Shown here piece by piece: positions 9,118 through 17,046 of a stretch of DNA of 64,000 nt; within the stretch, counting starts at the first letter, position 1, and the number at the start of each line of letters is the position of its first letter. Origin of the DNA: Oenococcus kitaharae DSM 17330 (lineage in GTDB: Bacteria; Bacillota; Bacilli; Lactobacillales; Lactobacillaceae); assembly GCF_000241055.1 (NCBI RefSeq), contig NZ_CM001398.1, positions 1,225,162-1,289,161 on the forward strand. The letters are read 5' to 3'. Both the position numbers and the translations under genes were made by a program. Below the pieces are notes generated by a model, which ran no database searches, was not told the origin of the DNA, and saw only the letters and a list, made by a program, of their open reading frames with translations.

Positions 9118-9299
9118 ACTTTATCTCGCATAACTATTTGTGCTTGTGGCTCAGATAAATATCAAATCCAGTTAGCACCGCCAGATAGTTCTTTATATGA
9201 TAGTTTGCAAATAAAATTGAGTGAAAATTCAAATTTCCTGTCGGAAAATCTCGTTTTAAACTAAAATTTAAATGGGTAAAGGGATTTAAAGGGGAGATT

Positions 9300-9971
9300 A
9301 TGAAGAGCGTTTTTTTATTGTGCGTAATAATTGCGTCAATTAGTTTGGTCTTATTTGTCGTTTCAGGAATTTTATTAATCTTAAAGAAATTTAGAACGGT
9401 TTCAAAAATCGTTCTTTTTCTATCGCCAATTTTACTTATTTTCGCGGTGTTTGGTGGATGGGCTGCTAACAATCAATATCAAGCTAATCTGAGGCAAGCA
9501 CGCATTGCCCGAGAAAAGCAGGATCGGAAAGCTGCCATTAAAGAATCAAGTAGCTATAAGGCGGATGTGCTTGCCAGTGGCTATCTTGCTGGTTCGGAAA
9601 TTGAAAAATCCGGATCTTATATTTACGGTAAGTGGCAAAACTATTTTAATGATGATAATGCTGACTATAATTCAGACGGCATCACCAAAGTTGTTAACGC
9701 GGCTGTCAGTGACCAATCTAGTAACTTGTCTAAAGCACAGGCCAAGATTTCTTCTATAGAAGATGATGTTTCCAAAATTAGGTTGATTTATGATAAATAT
9801 CCACATGTCACACGGATTGCCAGCAATTACTCCAGCAGCAAAAAAATGCTGAACTTGCTGAATAAGTTTTATGATAATTGCTCGAATCCTGTTGGCACCT
9901 ATAATGGTTGGACTGATAAATATAATAGTCTGGATAGTGATTTGGGCAATTTGTTAAAAAGCGACTATTGA
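9300..9971 (+). CDS. Uncharacterised protein with two N-terminal membrane segments
   Basis: I do not recognise this 223-aa protein. Residues 1-27 and about 36-57 form two hydrophobic membrane segments separated by a short basic stretch (KKFRTVSK). A charged, probably coiled-coil region follows (RQARIAREKQDRKAAIKE), then a Ser/Asp/Asn-rich domain predicted to lie outside the membrane. A clear ribosome binding site (AAAGGGGAG) precedes the ATG. It lies just after the CRISPR trailer; the 182 bp between hold AT-rich sequence and no other feature I can support. Low GC and Asn/Asp richness differ from downstream genes, which may indicate acquired DNA. Nothing in the sequence assigns a function, and proximity to the array alone is not evidence of a defence role. 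Confidence 0.7.
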   Translation: MKSVFLLCVIIASISLVLFVVSGILLILKKFRTVSKIVLFLSPILLIFAVFGGWAANNQYQANLRQARIAREKQDRKAAIKESSSYKADVLASGYLAGSEIEKSGSYIYGKWQNYFNDDNADYNSDGITKVVNAAVSDQSSNLSKAQAKISSIEDDVSKIRLIYDKYPHVTRIASNYSSSKKMLNLLNKFYDNCSNPVGTYNGWTDKYNSLDSDLGNLLKSDY

Positions 9972-10086
9972 TTTTTTATTTGAATATTCAGATGTTCTTT
10001 GACACCCAATATCGTAACTTTTAGGCTTATGCTGTTTGTATAACTTGGTCGTTTTCACACCACCGACCAAATCTAGAAAGCTGGGC

Positions 10087-11238
10087 ATGCCTATCAAATT
10101 TCAGAAGCTAAGAATCGTTATCGTTGGTGTTTTACTGATATTTATAGGGTGGACGATTATCCACTTTTTCATTCTGACTTTGCCATCGAATACTGCCAGT
10201 TGGCCGAGTACTGAAAAATTGGCTGGCTACAAGCCGCCTTCAGCAAAGGTCAAAGCGTTCGCGAGGGCTTATCCGACCGATTATTGGGATAAGGAGACGC
10301 GCACACGTTATGTCTTTGACAAGTCGCAATACATCTCTGGGTTTTTTGTTGATGATATCAACTTCATTAATCACTACTATATGGCTCGCGACCAGCATCA
10401 CCCGGGTATTTTTGTGGTGGCCGTGCCAACGACTCATGGCCAAAACGCTGCCCAGCAAGCCGAACAGGCCTTTAAAAAACACAAACTTGATAAACGGCCG
10501 CATGACACGGCTTTACTGATTTATGTAGCGATTAAAGAACGCCAAGTATCGGTTGTGACGGGCAGCGGTTTGCGCAGCAAGATAGGGAATAACGCTATTT
10601 CCTGGATTGTGAATGATGAAGATAAGCTCATGATGCAAAAGCAATCCTATGGTGAAGGCATTGATAAGATGGTTCGCCGTGCCGCGGGCCTGATCAATGT
10701 TTACATGGATCCAAGCGTCAAAGCTAAAACGAAAGCTAGCCAGCATGCGTATGCCCAGACTTATTTGCAGAAATTCAATCGTTTTATCCTGATTTTTTTG
10801 GCGATCGGATTAGTCCTAGTTATTGCGCTGCTTGTTTTCCTGTTGCCAAAAGGTCGCCGAAATAAGCAGATGCGTCTGGCACTTGTTTCTCTGCAGCCTG
10901 TCATTCAGCCAAATTTAGGAGAGATGACGCCTGTGCTGAAAGATAATTTAGTTCTGCTCGCTCAGGCCCTGCAGACTGTTGATGCTGATTTACTGACGCG
11001 CCTTAAAATCGCAGTCAACATGGTACGTTATGGACATCCTGATTCTTTAGGACTGACGCAGGTTTTCAATGATTTTACTCGCGCGGTTAAGCTCTATGCG
11101 GATTATGGCGACAGCAAAGATTACCAGGGTGCCGAGATGACTTGGGCCAATCTGGCTTTGCCAACTTTCGATCCTGCGACCTTTGTTGCGGATTTGGCAG
11201 CTTTGGATGCATTGAAAAAGCGGGCTAACCTGAAATAA
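10087..11238 (+). CDS. TPM-domain membrane protein (YgcG-like)
   Basis: The protein has an N-terminal membrane segment (about residues 12-32 from this start), then an extracytoplasmic TPM domain recognisable from IFVVAVPTTHG, DTALLIYVAIKERQVSVVTGSGL and the IVNDEDKLMMQKQSYGEGIDKMVRRA block. A second membrane segment (FILIFLAIGLVLVIALLVFLLP) and a cytoplasmic helical tail follow. TPM-domain proteins are widespread and some show phosphatase activity, but most bacterial members have no defined role. I prefer the ATG at 10087, giving 383 aa; an in-frame TTG at 10036 is also open, and neither has a strong ribosome binding site. It is probably monocistronic. Confidence 0.7.
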   Translation: MPIKFQKLRIVIVGVLLIFIGWTIIHFFILTLPSNTASWPSTEKLAGYKPPSAKVKAFARAYPTDYWDKETRTRYVFDKSQYISGFFVDDINFINHYYMARDQHHPGIFVVAVPTTHGQNAAQQAEQAFKKHKLDKRPHDTALLIYVAIKERQVSVVTGSGLRSKIGNNAISWIVNDEDKLMMQKQSYGEGIDKMVRRAAGLINVYMDPSVKAKTKASQHAYAQTYLQKFNRFILIFLAIGLVLVIALLVFLLPKGRRNKQMRLALVSLQPVIQPNLGEMTPVLKDNLVLLAQALQTVDADLLTRLKIAVNMVRYGHPDSLGLTQVFNDFTRAVKLYADYGDSKDYQGAEMTWANLALPTFDPATFVADLAALDALKKRANLK

Positions 11239-11242
11239 TTTT

Positions 11243-11392
11243 TTATCGAGCTTTTAGCCACCAATGCAGGAATTGTGAGATGGCGATAATGACAATCACG
11301 CCGAGAAGGCCAGCCCAAAAAGATTTTGCTCCGAAGAAAAGCCAAAGAAAAATCGCGATTAATTCAGCTGCAAAAATAAGATATTTGGTCAT
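11243..11392 (-). CDS. Small 49-aa membrane protein
   Basis: This minus-strand frame starts with ATG at 11392 behind a strong AAGGAG (11405-11400) with 7-nt spacing, and ends TAA at 11243-11245. It encodes MTKYLIFAAELIAIFLWLFF..., two hydrophobic segments broken by GAKSFW, and ends in a basic tail (HWWLKAR). The ribosome binding site, intact frame and membrane-protein composition argue that it is real, although no family is recognised. It converges on the TPM-domain gene, with 4 bp between stop codons and no clear terminator between them. Function unknown. Confidence 0.65.
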   Translation of the reverse strand: MTKYLIFAAELIAIFLWLFFGAKSFWAGLLGVIVIIAISQFLHWWLKAR

Positions 11393-11434
11393 GTTTTCGC
11401 TCCTTGCTTTAATTATTCCTTATTTCGGGGAAGG

Positions 11435-11465
11435 TTGACAACTTATTACTAAAAGCTCCTATAAT
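11435..11465 (+). promoter_or_regulatory. Predicted promoter of the choloylglycine-hydrolase family gene
   Basis: A consensus TTGACA (11435-11440) and consensus TATAAT (11460-11465) are separated by 19 bp, slightly wide. They lie 30 bp before the start codon. Confidence 0.6.
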
Positions 11466-11494
11466 GATCTCAATCAAATCTGAAAGGAGTTTTT

Positions 11495-12460
11495 ATGTGC
11501 ACATCAATTACGTATCAGACAGAGGATAATGTCCGCATGCTGGCTCGGACGATGGATTTTTCATTTCAGCTGGGTGCCAAACCAATCTACATCCCGAAAA
11601 ATTACCATTTTGCCACTTTGGCAGGGCAGTCAGGATTCACTGGCCGCGAAGCTTTTTTGGGCGCCGGTGCCAATGTCGGTGGCTATATATTCGCTGACGG
11701 ACTCAATGCAGCGGGTTTTTCGATGGCCGCGCTCTATTTTTCAGAAAACGCTAAATATGCTGATGAAGCCGATCCCGATAAGACAAATCTTGAATCTGCC
11801 GACTTGGTCGCTTGGGGATTAAGCCAGGCGTCATCTGTGGCGGATTTCATTGACCGTTTTAAAAAAGTCGTGATCGTCAATCAGGAAAATCGTTTCTTGA
11901 AAATTGTCGTCCCGCTGCATTGGGTGCTGGCTGATAAATCCGGTGTCTCAAAAGTCTTGGAAATCACGGCGAGCGGCGTACATTATTACGATAATCAGGT
12001 CGGCGTCATGACTAATTCGCCGGCGTATGGCTGGCACATGGAAAACTTGCGCCGTTACAATCATTTGCAGCCGCAGGATCATGCTGATAGACAGTACGGC
12101 AGTTTTAAATCCATTTCTGACGGCCCTGGATATGGTGCATTGGGCTTGCCGGGCGATTATAGTTCCGTTTCGCGTTTTATCAGAGCAGCTTTTTTGAGAA
12201 ATTATATTGGCAAGACGACTGGCGGCGAGGCTGGCGCGAAGGCTGTTTTCCATCTTTTAAATGCTTTTGATATCCCTAAGGGTGTCAAAATTCAGGCTAA
12301 TGGCGAGTCGGATTACACGCAGTACAAATGTGTCATGGATTTGACGAATTCAGCCTATTATTTCCAGCTTTACGAGCAATTCGGGCCGGCAAAATATGCC
12401 TTGGATGCCCATCTGTTGGCGAGCGATCAAGTCGTGGAATTGGATAAAGCGACTGCATGA
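11495..12460 (+). CDS. Choloylglycine hydrolase family amidase (bile salt hydrolase / penicillin V acylase-like)
   Basis: This is an N-terminal nucleophile hydrolase that cleaves linear amide bonds; characterised relatives hydrolyse conjugated bile salts, penicillin V or N-acyl-homoserine lactones. After removal of Met1 the protein would start with the catalytic Cys2. Other family residues are in place: Arg18 and Asp21 in LARTMDF, the Asn of VMTNSP, and the Arg of SVSRFIRAAF. Length (321 aa) is normal. A strong ribosome binding site (GAAAGGAG) precedes the ATG. The substrate cannot be decided from sequence by eye. It has its own promoter and seems monocistronic; no signal peptide is present, so it should act in the cytoplasm. 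Confidence 0.9.
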   Translation: MCTSITYQTEDNVRMLARTMDFSFQLGAKPIYIPKNYHFATLAGQSGFTGREAFLGAGANVGGYIFADGLNAAGFSMAALYFSENAKYADEADPDKTNLESADLVAWGLSQASSVADFIDRFKKVVIVNQENRFLKIVVPLHWVLADKSGVSKVLEITASGVHYYDNQVGVMTNSPAYGWHMENLRRYNHLQPQDHADRQYGSFKSISDGPGYGALGLPGDYSSVSRFIRAAFLRNYIGKTTGGEAGAKAVFHLLNAFDIPKGVKIQANGESDYTQYKCVMDLTNSAYYFQLYEQFGPAKYALDAHLLASDQVVELDKATA

Positions 12461-12524
12461 TCATCTGAAATCAGCCCATTTCAAATAAGGCTATGATGGA
12501 GGTATACGAAATGGAGATGGAAAG

Positions 12525-13565
12525 ATGAAAGCAGGAATTTTTGTTGAAGCAGGCAAGATTGAGACACAGGATCTGCCTAAACCGGAAATCAAGGCGCCGA
12601 CTGATGCCATTTTGAAGATCGTTCGCGCCTGTGTCTGTGGTTCGGATTTGTGGTGGTACCGCGGCATTTCCAAGCGCCAGCTGAATTCGCAAGTTGGCCA
12701 TGAGGCGATTGGGATTGTTGAATCTGTTGGGTCGCAAGTTACAAATGTTAAACCGGGCGACTTTGTCATCGCACCATTCACACATGGCTGCGGTCATTGT
12801 GCTGCATGTTTAGCCGGATTTGATGGTGATTGCATGACGAAGACTGATTCTGAAATTGTGGGCTATCAGGCTGAATATCTGCGTTTTAAAAATGCTAATT
12901 GGGCCTTGGTCAAGATTCCGGGACAGCCTGAAGATTATAGCGATGAGCAGTTAAATGACTTGCTGACGCTGGCTGATGTGATGGCGACTGGTTATCATGC
13001 GGCTGCCAGTGCTGAGGTTAAAGATGGCGATACAGTCGTTGTCATGGGCGATGGTGCCGTGGGCCTTTGCGGAATTATCGGTGCTAAATTGCTGGGTGCC
13101 AAACGGATTATTGCCATGAGCCGTCATGAAGACCGTCAGAAATTAGCCAAATCTTTCGGTGCTACTGATATCGTGCCAGAACGTGGTGACGCTGCTGTTG
13201 CTCGCGTCTTGGAGCTGACTAATGGCGCTGGTGCAGATGCTGTGCTGGAATGTGTCGGCACGGAGCAGTCCATTGATACAGCTGTCAAAGTCGGCCGTCC
13301 GGGCTCAATTGTCGGCCGTGTCGGTGTGCCGCAGAAGACTGAAATGGACACAAATGATTTGTTCTGGCGCAACATCGGCCTGCGCGGCGGGATTGCATCT
13401 GTCACAACTTACGATCGTGGGGTATTGCTGGATGCTGTTTTGCAGGGCAAGATTCATCCGGGCAAAGTCTTCACTAAGCGCTTTGATTTGGATCTTATCG
13501 AAGATGCCTATGCAGCTATGGACAAGCGTGAAGCGATCAAGTCACTGCTGGTTGTTAGTGCTTGA
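12525..13565 (+). CDS. Zinc-dependent alcohol dehydrogenase family protein (MDR)
   Basis: A medium-chain dehydrogenase/reductase that would oxidise or reduce an alcohol/aldehyde pair using NAD(P). The N-terminal GroES-like domain has the catalytic zinc region (VCGSDLWWYRG and GHEAIGIVESVG) and a complete structural zinc lobe, GCGHCAACLAGFDGDC, with the 97/100/103/111-type spacing. The Rossmann domain shows VVVMGDGAVGLCGIIGAKLLGA. Length 346 aa is typical. The ATG at 12525 follows GGAGATGGAAAG. A terminator lies 32 bp after the stop. The physiological substrate is unknown. Confidence 0.9.
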   Translation: MKAGIFVEAGKIETQDLPKPEIKAPTDAILKIVRACVCGSDLWWYRGISKRQLNSQVGHEAIGIVESVGSQVTNVKPGDFVIAPFTHGCGHCAACLAGFDGDCMTKTDSEIVGYQAEYLRFKNANWALVKIPGQPEDYSDEQLNDLLTLADVMATGYHAAASAEVKDGDTVVVMGDGAVGLCGIIGAKLLGAKRIIAMSRHEDRQKLAKSFGATDIVPERGDAAVARVLELTNGAGADAVLECVGTEQSIDTAVKVGRPGSIVGRVGVPQKTEMDTNDLFWRNIGLRGGIASVTTYDRGVLLDAVLQGKIHPGKVFTKRFDLDLIEDAYAAMDKREAIKSLLVVSA

Positions 13566-13596
13566 TAGATTCATGTTGCAGAAATTTTGAGTAAAT

Positions 13597-13628
13597 TAAA
13601 ACCCAAGCAATTAAGCTTGGGTTTTCTT
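13597..13628. terminator. Bidirectional terminator between adh and SDR genes
   Basis: AAACCCAAGC pairs with GCTTGGGTTT around a 5-nt loop, followed by T-rich sequence; A-runs on the other side make it usable for the convergent minus-strand gene. Confidence 0.85.
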
Positions 13629-13632
13629 TTGT

Positions 13633-14409
13633 TTAAGCGAGATGCGGCTGGCCAGTTGAAGCACTTGTACCGCCATCGACCGTCAGGATTGTGCCTGTGA
13701 TGTAGGCAGCATCTGCTGAGGCCAAGAAGAGGACGGCAGGCGCAACGTCGGCCGGTTTTTCCACACGGCCCAAAGCAACACGGTTATTGTAGGGTACTAA
13801 TTGTGCTGGGTTTTGGATGGCATTTTTCGTCATGTCAGACAGTGTGAAAGCTGGTGCCACGGCATTAATCCGGACACCGAAGGCGCCCCAATCAAGTGCT
13901 AGCGAACGGACGAAACCGTTAATCGCATGTTTGCTGGCATTATAAATGGCTTGTTTCCAATCTCCGAAACTTCCGGAGACAGAGGAGATGGCCACGAAAT
14001 TACCTTTGCTTGCTTTTAAAGCCGGCAGGGCAGCTTGAGCTAGGTAGAAAAATGCATCAACATTGATCGAGCGCAGCGTTTCCCAATCGGCGACGCTGAC
14101 TTTATCAAAATCACCGCCCTTGAAGACTGCGGCATCACTGACGACGACATCCAATCTGTGAAAATGTTCCAAGATTTCTTCGACGATTTCATGAGCAGAC
14201 TCGGGTTTTGAAATGTCTTCAGCGATAGCGAGTGTTTTTTCTGCTGGATAGCCGGCAAGTGTCTCCTGTAAAGCCGAAAGACGACGGCCAACGATCGCGA
14301 CGCTGGCACCGTTTTGCAAAAAGGCCTGAGTGATTGCTCGGCCGATACCGCTGCCGCCTCCCGTGATCAGGACAACTTTATTTTCGAATTGATAGTGATT
14401 TTCTGTCAT
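13633..14409 (-). CDS. SDR family oxidoreductase
   Basis: A classical short-chain dehydrogenase/reductase of 258 aa. It shows the cofactor motif TGGGSGIG, the NNAG-equivalent position as VSDAAVF, a catalytic Ser in AISSVSGSF, YNASKHA (the YxxxK pair) and the C-terminal FLASADAAYITGTILTVDGG typical of the FabG-like group. The start at 14409 is chosen because it follows GAAAGGAAAATTA; a Met eight codons upstream lacks a site. It is convergent with the alcohol dehydrogenase gene and shares a terminator. Substrate unknown; VSDAAV in place of the common NNAG is a modest deviation. Confidence 0.9.
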   Translation of the reverse strand: MTENHYQFENKVVLITGGGSGIGRAITQAFLQNGASVAIVGRRLSALQETLAGYPAEKTLAIAEDISKPESAHEIVEEILEHFHRLDVVVSDAAVFKGGDFDKVSVADWETLRSINVDAFFYLAQAALPALKASKGNFVAISSVSGSFGDWKQAIYNASKHAINGFVRSLALDWGAFGVRINAVAPAFTLSDMTKNAIQNPAQLVPYNNRVALGRVEKPADVAPAVLFLASADAAYITGTILTVDGGTSASTGQPHLA

Positions 14410-14550
14410 TAATTTTCCTTTCGATTGTGCCAAAAAGGACGCAAGTTAATTATAGGCAACTTCGTTAGCAGCGACAATTTGCAATTGCTTCTGTAAAGAC
14501 AGGGATTTTAGGTCATAATAAATAAAGTTCTGTTTTTTGAGGAGCTGGGG

Positions 14551-16890
14551 ATGTTTTTGGTTTTTTCGGTCAAATTGCGAAGATTATTGATAACAGGTTT
14601 GGCAGCTTTTATGTCGCTGTTTTTGTTTTCCATGTTTGGGCCGATGGAATCGATAAGCGCGGATACGACAGCTAACCAGGCCTCGACTCAAGTCAAATAT
14701 GATCAGATTCTAAGCCGGAATACCAGTGCAGTCTATCCGGTTATCATCCGTCAGACGACACGAAATGATTCGCTATATTCAGCACCAGCTCTAACCGCTG
14801 CCGCTTTCATGCAGCCAGTTGGCAGCGCAAAGACATTAAATGGCCAGATTGCTTTGGTAACTGAGATAGATTCGACACAGCGTGCCGCTAATGGGCAGAC
14901 TTATCAGTACGCGAAAATTATCGTGGGCGGAACCAACCATATCTATTGGCTTGATTTACGAGCGCTTGAAACAACCACATACGCAAGTGTCAAAAAGACC
15001 GGTATGAATGACGAAGGCTACATTAATGAGAACGGCCGTCATGATGGTGCCTTTCTATATGGCCCGGCACTAACATCAGCTGAGACTTTCCAGCCTGCCT
15101 TTGATGGTGCAACAGTTAATTCGCAGCAAGTACGAATTCTGGAAATGGACAAAACTGATCGCGGCAATGACCAGTACTATTCTTATTATCAGGTTCAGGA
15201 TCAAAGCGGCAAGACTTATTGGATCGATACACGAGCAGTCACTATCTATCATTTTGCGCAGATTGATAAGCGAAGCCCAGAAAATTTTCAGGCAATCGTT
15301 GATCAGTCTTCACGTCATGATTATTTATACAGCAATCCCGCTTTGACGAGTCTCGATACTATGAAGTATGTTGGGGATGCACAGGCTTTGAATCAAAAAC
15401 TCGTCACCGTGACCGAGCTCGTCGATACCAAACGGCCGGGAAACAGCCAGACCTATACTTACGCCCATATCCAAAATGGTTCTGCCGATTACTGGATTGA
15501 TTATCGTGCTATAAAACGGATTGATTTTGATCAAATCACTGATCGCATGCCAGTCGATTTTACAGCGGCTATCAATGGCAGCAGCCGAAATGATGGCCTG
15601 TACTCAGCTCCGGCTCAGACTGATCCAAATTCTTGGGACGCAATCGCTCAGGCATCCTGGTCTGGATTTAATCACCGTTCAGTACAAGTGTCCGAAATTG
15701 ACACAACCAAACGGGCCTCAAACGGGCGGACTTATCAATACGCTCGCATCACTTTGGATGGCAAAACTTATTTTTGGATTGATCTGCGCGGCCTATTTTC
15801 ACCGATTCTTTCTCGAGACAATGTCGATTATTCCGCTTGGATAACACCGCAAACTGGACAGGATCAAGGCTTATATACCGGTCTCCCTAAAAATAGTCCC
15901 GACGCTTTTTCCAGCAGCCAGACAGTTGACAGCTTGATTGGTAGATCAATTCAGGTCACGGAAATTGATCGTTTATCTGATAATGCGACACAGGCTGTTG
16001 AGCAATTCGCCAAGATCCTAGTCGATGGTAAGACATATTGGCTCAGGCTTGAAAATTTGCAGTTTGCTCGGATTGTTTCTCAGAAGAACTTTAGCGGTCA
16101 GTCATTGATTGTCCAAAAGAAGACACATCGTAATGATGGTATCTTTGTTAACGGTCCCGGCTTGACCGCAATGAATACGCTTTTGCCTGATCGCCAGGGA
16201 CTACCTTATAATGCCCATCAAGTGACTTTGCTGAAAGAAGTCGTGACTGTACGTCCCAATGGTGGCCAATATACTTATGTCTATGTCCAGGATGGCAACC
16301 AACATTACTGGATTGACGCGCACGCCTTGGCTAGTGGCTTTCAATACGTGAACGGTGTGAAGTATTACGATCCGAACTCACATGTTTTAAAGACAAACGC
16401 GACCGTTTGGGATCGTGGACATAGTTATCACACTGACCAATATGGGAATCTCACTAGCGGTAATTCACAAATAGAACGCGCAATTTCTGCTGGTCTATCG
16501 ATTGTTGGCAAGTCGCCATATCTGTGGGGAGGCGGTCGCAACGATTGGTCTGTTGCTGAAAGAAGATTTGATTGTTCGTCATTTGTCTATTGGTGCTATC
16601 AGCAGGCTGGTATCGTACTTGGAAAACGTTCTATTGTTGTGACTTGGTCATTGGCAGAAGAAGGCCGTCCAGTATCGTGGGACTCTATGAAACGTGGCGA
16701 TATTTTCCTCATGGATGAGTATAATCATATCGGTATTTATCTCGGCGGTGGCTATTTCTTGCATGATTCGCCAAATTCGCCGACAGGTGGCGTCGGCATT
16801 TCTAATTTGTCCGATATTGTCAATCCAGATAATTTTCCATATACCTGGGAAGGGATTCGAGATAATTGTATCCGCCGCATCGTCGGCTAG
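14551..16890 (+). CDS. Secreted GW-module NlpC/P60 peptidoglycan hydrolase
   Basis: This 779-aa exported protein has a basic N-terminus and hydrophobic signal segment (about residues 8-37, cleavage likely near SISADT). Six tandem GW-like modules of 85-95 residues follow, each ending in a variant of YWIDxRAL (YWLDLRAL, YWIDTRAV, YWIDYRAI, FWIDLRGL, YWLRLENL, YWIDAHAL). Such modules bind teichoic acids noncovalently. A C-terminal NlpC/P60 domain (about 640-779) carries Cys675 in FDCSSFVYW, His726 in NHIGIYLG and a later His in FLHDSP, the expected catalytic set of a gamma-D-glutamyl-diamino acid endopeptidase. The likely role is wall remodelling or separation. GGAG precedes the ATG; a strong terminator follows. 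Confidence 0.93.
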   Translation: MFLVFSVKLRRLLITGLAAFMSLFLFSMFGPMESISADTTANQASTQVKYDQILSRNTSAVYPVIIRQTTRNDSLYSAPALTAAAFMQPVGSAKTLNGQIALVTEIDSTQRAANGQTYQYAKIIVGGTNHIYWLDLRALETTTYASVKKTGMNDEGYINENGRHDGAFLYGPALTSAETFQPAFDGATVNSQQVRILEMDKTDRGNDQYYSYYQVQDQSGKTYWIDTRAVTIYHFAQIDKRSPENFQAIVDQSSRHDYLYSNPALTSLDTMKYVGDAQALNQKLVTVTELVDTKRPGNSQTYTYAHIQNGSADYWIDYRAIKRIDFDQITDRMPVDFTAAINGSSRNDGLYSAPAQTDPNSWDAIAQASWSGFNHRSVQVSEIDTTKRASNGRTYQYARITLDGKTYFWIDLRGLFSPILSRDNVDYSAWITPQTGQDQGLYTGLPKNSPDAFSSSQTVDSLIGRSIQVTEIDRLSDNATQAVEQFAKILVDGKTYWLRLENLQFARIVSQKNFSGQSLIVQKKTHRNDGIFVNGPGLTAMNTLLPDRQGLPYNAHQVTLLKEVVTVRPNGGQYTYVYVQDGNQHYWIDAHALASGFQYVNGVKYYDPNSHVLKTNATVWDRGHSYHTDQYGNLTSGNSQIERAISAGLSIVGKSPYLWGGGRNDWSVAERRFDCSSFVYWCYQQAGIVLGKRSIVVTWSLAEEGRPVSWDSMKRGDIFLMDEYNHIGIYLGGGYFLHDSPNSPTGGVGISNLSDIVNPDNFPYTWEGIRDNCIRRIVG

Positions 16891-16913
16891 TGATTCTGTT
16901 TCATAATTTCTAT

Positions 16914-16958
16914 GAACGAACGATTTTCTCATTATGAGAAAATTCGTTCGTTTTTTTT
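16914..16958 (+). terminator. Strong Rho-independent terminator
   Basis: A stem of about 16 bp with one bulge (AACGAACGATTTTCTC against GAGAAAATTCGTTCGTT) around an ATTAT loop, followed by eight Ts. Confidence 0.92.
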
Positions 16959-17046
16959 GTCACATTTCTATTGCATTTTTCACAAATGAGACTACTATTA
17001 AAAACAAATCTAATAAGACCCAATCGGATCCCAGGGGGATAAGTTA

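Noticed and set aside
9134..9472. 112-aa minus-strand open frame after the CRISPR array
   Set aside because: Overlaps the start of the better supported plus-strand gene at 9300, has no clear ribosome binding site and an unconvincing composition.
9300..11238. Possible CRISPR-linked accessory defence genes next to the array
   Set aside because: Neither protein shows nuclease, helicase, CARF, TIR or other defence motifs; adjacency alone is not enough.
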